Below, in pieces: positions 61,117 to 64,000 of a stretch of DNA of 64,000 nucleotides. Every line of letters starts with the position of its first letter. Position 1 is the first letter of the stretch. Made by a program: the position numbers and the translations under genes. The stretch is from JACOTV01 sp964579395 (GTDB taxonomy: Bacteria > Patescibacteriota > Microgenomatia > UBA1406 > GWC2-37-13): the NCBI GenBank assembly GCA_964579395.1, contig CAZOFT010000002.1, positions 1 to 64,000 of the forward strand, in the 5' to 3' direction. The notes under the pieces were generated by a model. The model did no database searches, had not been told where the DNA came from, and saw only the letters and a program-made list of their open reading frames with translations.

Positions 61117-61889
61117 GAGTGTGTTTTAGCCGGGCTTTTATGCTCCAGTTCGTAGACAAATAAATAGGTGACGGTTTTTGAGTATGCCTGATACACCGCC
61201 TCCAGATAGCCGATTACACCGTCTCGATACCCCCGGTCACGAATCAATCTGCGCCAGAGCTCTCCCGCAAACTTGCGCATACAAATCAGTGTGGTTGATG
61301 CCCGACCGGCTTTGGAAAGAAGCTCCGCTTCAATGGCTTCGTACTTGATGGTTTTCGTCGTCATGGATGTAAAATCGCCGTGAAAAAAGTGCAGAAATGG
61401 TTCGTTGAGGTGCCCCATGGTGCCGGTGATTTCAGGAGTTGAGTGTATGCGGGCCGGCCAGTCCTTGATGTGATGAGTATGTATAAGACGCATCTGCGTA
61501 TCCGGCCACCATCCGCCATGTGCGAACCATACCCGCTTGGCAAAGATATTTTTTCGAGGTACTTTGAAGTAGGTGTGTGCCGTGTCTTTAATTGTTTTTT
61601 GAATCTCTTTGGCAAGGTCTTCTGTTATGCGTTCATCGGCGTCAAGAATAAATACCCATGGTGTTTTAACTGATTTGATGCCGGCGGCACGGGCAGGTTC
61701 AACATAGACAACTGGCTCATGTTTGATCACAGAGGCGCCGTTGGTGCGGGCGATTGCGGCTGTTTTATCGGTACTTCCGATATCAATGACTGTGATACTG
61801 TCGCTGAGTGCGCGCGCGCTTATAATCGCATCCGCAATATCATCTTCGTTGTTGCTTGCGAAAATGAGCGTCGTGATGTCGCGGTTCAT
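61113..61889 (-). CDS. GT2-family glycosyltransferase (WaaE/KdtX-like)
   Basis: A 258-residue enzyme. Seen: ITTLIFASNNEDDIADAI, VIDIGSTDKTAAIARTNGA, WVFILDADERITEDLAKEI (DADE, the metal and catalytic motif of the KdtX-like branch) and WWPDTQMRLI. The start is the Met at 61889; the open frame up to 62075 is not conserved-looking, and TATACT (61901-61896) lies 6 nt before this ATG. It is the first gene of the glycosyltransferase operon and is divergent from the GT87-like gene (about 100 nt between the starts). Confidence 0.85.
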   Translation of the reverse strand: MNRDITTLIFASNNEDDIADAIISARALSDSITVIDIGSTDKTAAIARTNGASVIKHEPVVYVEPARAAGIKSVKTPWVFILDADERITEDLAKEIQKTIKDTAHTYFKVPRKNIFAKRVWFAHGGWWPDTQMRLIHTHHIKDWPARIHSTPEITGTMGHLNEPFLHFFHGDFTSMTTKTIKYEAIEAELLSKAGRASTTLICMRKFAGELWRRLIRDRGYRDGVIGYLEAVYQAYSKTVTYLFVYELEHKSPAKTHS

Positions 61890-61988
61890 AGCTACAGTAT
61901 ACCCACTTGATCGGCATTTTCGTACCCAAATACACCAGTCTGCATGGTATTGTATACATGTCGCCATTTGTAAAACCGCTCCCAAACC

Positions 61989-63053
61989 ATGTACATACTC
62001 TACGGAATTCTTTCTGCTGCTTGGGCGTTGTACAGCTACGCACTTGTCGATCCCAATATTACCCTCATCAATCACCCGGCATGGACCTGGTTTCGAAACG
62101 GCATGGTGCAGCTGGGGTATTACGCGCGCTTTGAATCAGCTGGGATTTTTGCGCTCTTGCTGACACTTTCTTTGGCTTTTCATCTATTGGTGCTTCGCAA
62201 GAAAGAAGGAATGCCTGATCCCTGGCGCTTGGCGCTTGTTATTGGCGGTATTTTGACGGCGTCATATCCGCTTCTGTCACACGACGTGTTTAACTACTTA
62301 TTTAGTGCCAAAGTTCTCACGTATTATCACAGCAATCCATGGACGCATGCGCCGATGGATTTTCCAGATGATTCATGGCTACGGTTTATGCACTGGACAC
62401 ATGCTCCGTACGCATATGGCCCCAGCTTTTTGCTATTTTTGTTGCCGGCAGTATTTACTTCAGGTGGAAAATTTCTTATTGCGTATGGACTCTTGAAGAT
62501 TGAGTATCTGGTATTGTATCTGTTGACTGTACGCGTTCTTGCGCGAAAAAACCCTCAATGGGCACTGTACTATGCCACCTCGCCGATCGTTTTAGTAGAG
62601 GGAATGATGAACATGCATAATGACCTTATTGCTGCAAGTTTTGCCATTTTGGGTCTATCTGTTCTTATCAAGCACATGTGGTGGGGGAGATTGTTGCTTT
62701 TGTTTTCCGGAGGAATGAAATACACAACTGTTCCGCTTTTGCTGTATGCAAAACAACCTCTCTTTCGAATCATATCGCTTGCGGGTATCGCAGTTGTTAT
62801 GATCTATCTTGTGGTATTTATCCCGACACGTATTCAGCCGTGGTATTTTCTGACGCTGTTTTCTTTGCTTCCGCTTTTTTACGATCAACTCAAGCGCTAC
62901 ACTCTTTTTTTTACCGGCATTTTATATATGTATGTATATTACCTGGCGTTTGGGGAATGGTCGGACCCCTTGAAATACCAGGTCGCAGCAGGCAGTCTCT
63001 TTATTACTATTGTGTATAATTACATTCATGGCACTCAAACGAAGCGCGCATAA
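61989..63053 (+). CDS. GT87-like polyprenol-phosphate-dependent membrane mannosyltransferase
   Basis: A 354-residue GT-C-type membrane protein with about ten helices. Seen: YPLLSHDVFNYLFSAKVLTYYHSNPWTHAP, with an Asp in the first large external loop (SHDVFNY), HAPYAYGPSFLLF, and NMHNDLIAASFAILGL in the middle. This DVxxY...NPY/W...YGP layout is that of the GT87/MptA-B-like mannosyltransferases. Donor and acceptor are not known. It is divergent from the minus-strand glycosyltransferase operon and overlaps the next gene by 26 nt. Confidence 0.75.
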   Translation: MYILYGILSAAWALYSYALVDPNITLINHPAWTWFRNGMVQLGYYARFESAGIFALLLTLSLAFHLLVLRKKEGMPDPWRLALVIGGILTASYPLLSHDVFNYLFSAKVLTYYHSNPWTHAPMDFPDDSWLRFMHWTHAPYAYGPSFLLFLLPAVFTSGGKFLIAYGLLKIEYLVLYLLTVRVLARKNPQWALYYATSPIVLVEGMMNMHNDLIAASFAILGLSVLIKHMWWGRLLLLFSGGMKYTTVPLLLYAKQPLFRIISLAGIAVVMIYLVVFIPTRIQPWYFLTLFSLLPLFYDQLKRYTLFFTGILYMYVYYLAFGEWSDPLKYQVAAGSLFITIVYNYIHGTQTKRA

Positions 63054-64000
63054 GGTGTGGCAATTTCTTACTGTTCACCGAATTACGCTTTTTGTGTATG
63101 TCGCCAGTCTTCTCATTTTTTTCATCGGGGCACGCTATGTGGATTATCCTGATGAATATGTAAACTTGCTGGGTGGCCGAACGATACTCCAGGGCGGATT
63201 GCCGTATCGGGATTTTTGGGATCATCATCTGCCGGGCGCTTGGATCGGAGCAGCCATACTTCTTCTTTTATCAGGCGGATCGTTTGTGATTCTCCGCCTG
63301 TTGTGGGCGCTTTTTGTGTGGGGGTTATTTACCGTAATGGGAGAAACGGTATTTGCCAAAGATCATCCGCTGCGGCCATACTACTTGGCTTTTGTGTTTG
63401 TGTACCCGCTTGCCGCTTTATACTTTTGGTTTCACTTGTTTTTGGCAGACAGTATTGCTGTTGTGTTTTTCAGCAGTGCCTTTTGGCTGCTTGCCTCACA
63501 GTGGGTTAAAACAAAACGGAGCGATCACATCCTCATCCTGAGCGGCTTGTCGGTGTTTGCTATGGTCTTTGCGTCAGCCACGTATGTGTATCTTGCTGTC
63601 GGGCTGTATGTAATGATTGCCTACCTGTGGGGGCTGCGACCTGCGCGCCTGGCCCGCCTTGTCGCCTACATGCTGGCTCCGTACGTATTGTTCGGACTCT
63701 ATCTGTTGGTGAGTGGTACCTGGTCTGACTTTTATTTTGCCAATATGGTCTACAACTCCGTGTATTACATCAGTATTCCCAATTTCTCACGTGGCGAACA
63801 CTTTAACCCGATCAAGTTTGCCATGACGCTTGTCTCCAATTTTTATGCAGGATATCTGCCGCTTTTGTCAAAAATTAAACACCTGGATTTGTATCTGCCG
63901 ATTGGCACCTTGGGCGGACTATCAACGGTTGTTTTGGCAGTGATACTTTTGGCGACAGAGCCCTTGATGGGACTGGGATACGTGATTGTACTGTCATTTT
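63028..64000 (+). CDS. PMT-like membrane glycosyltransferase (3' end outside window)
   Basis: The first 324 residues of a multi-pass GT-C-type protein; the frame is still open at 64000. Seen: a basic start, a helix, DYPDEYVNLLGGRTILQGG (acidic DE in the first external loop), LPYRDFWDHHLPGAW (YRDFWDHxxPG, common in GT39-like transferases) and then about seven helices. TATAAT (63015-63020) lies 7 nt before the ATG, inside the end of the preceding gene, so it may have its own leaderless transcript. Confidence 0.8.
   Translation, partial: MALKRSAHKVWQFLTVHRITLFVYVASLLIFFIGARYVDYPDEYVNLLGGRTILQGGLPYRDFWDHHLPGAWIGAAILLLLSGGSFVILRLLWALFVWGLFTVMGETVFAKDHPLRPYYLAFVFVYPLAALYFWFHLFLADSIAVVFFSSAFWLLASQWVKTKRSDHILILSGLSVFAMVFASATYVYLAVGLYVMIAYLWGLRPARLARLVAYMLAPYVLFGLYLLVSGTWSDFYFANMVYNSVYYISIPNFSRGEHFNPIKFAMTLVSNFYAGYLPLLSKIKHLDLYLPIGTLGGLSTVVLAVILLATEPLMGLGYVIVLSF

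Noticed and set aside
62015..62075. Longer start of the GT2 gene at 62075
   Set aside because: The extension is not similar to GT2 N-termini, covers the start of the divergent gene, and the -10 box lies before 61889.

Overview
The window looks like a 64 kb piece of a chromosome from a Patescibacteria/CPR (candidate phyla radiation) bacterium. The reasons are inference from gene content: a CPR-style T4SS-pilin-like small membrane protein, an archaeal-type UMP kinase, compact genes with many 1-4 nt overlaps, many single-TM surface proteins of unknown function, DNA glycosylases that have lost their Fe-S ligands, and many glycosyltransferases. The phylum inside CPR cannot be fixed from this sequence. 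UGA acts as a stop and a release factor 2 gene is present, so the UGA=Gly code of some CPR lineages does not apply.

Layout. 1-4318: end of an unknown gene, pilin-like protein, UMP kinase, recF, a Na+/Ca2+ exchanger and a DUF368 (polyprenyl-phosphate transporter type) protein. 4319-17529: the most unusual region. It holds a 3476-residue secreted protein with a WapA-like N-terminal half, two beta-propeller-like regions, Ig-like domains and a C-terminal M23 peptidase tip. It is followed by a translationally coupled membrane-anchored protein, then by a second start-less copy of the tip that begins with a perfect 40-bp repeat of the tip junction, then by another membrane-anchored protein. This is the layout of a polymorphic toxin (CdiA/Rhs/WapA type) with an orphan tip-immunity cassette. 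17767-25366: a membrane glycosyltransferase, a phosphatase, tRNA-Ser(CGA), a MutY-like glycosylase, dinB with a candidate SOS box, nth, tRNA-Tyr(GTA) and membrane proteins. 25448-39577: groEL-groES, a protease-less Lon-type ATPase, a metallophosphoesterase, then (reading on the minus strand) rpoB-rpoC-rpsL-rpsG-fusA. 39779-49391: small membrane proteins, NUDIX-rmlA, CAP-domain and VanZ proteins, a lamin-tail surface protein, an EnvC-like protein with a circularly permuted LytM domain next to ftsX-ftsE, and prfB. 49527-57479: beta-helix protein, GNAT, DMT transporter, DUF378, a PilM-like/LytR_C fusion, dnaG-rpoD and a CPBP-like protein. 57458-64000: a surface-glycan glycosyltransferase cluster.

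Expression. Many genes carry a TATAAT-like -10 box only 6-13 nt before the start codon, which predicts leaderless or nearly leaderless mRNAs. Strong Shine-Dalgarno sequences occur at only a few genes (ftsX, the DUF378 gene). Two promoters of Thr/Pro-rich exported proteins (4462 and 44876) share TTTGTCAT repeats. No rRNA, CRISPR array, insertion sequence or replication origin was seen. No gene-free stretch exceeds 300 bases.
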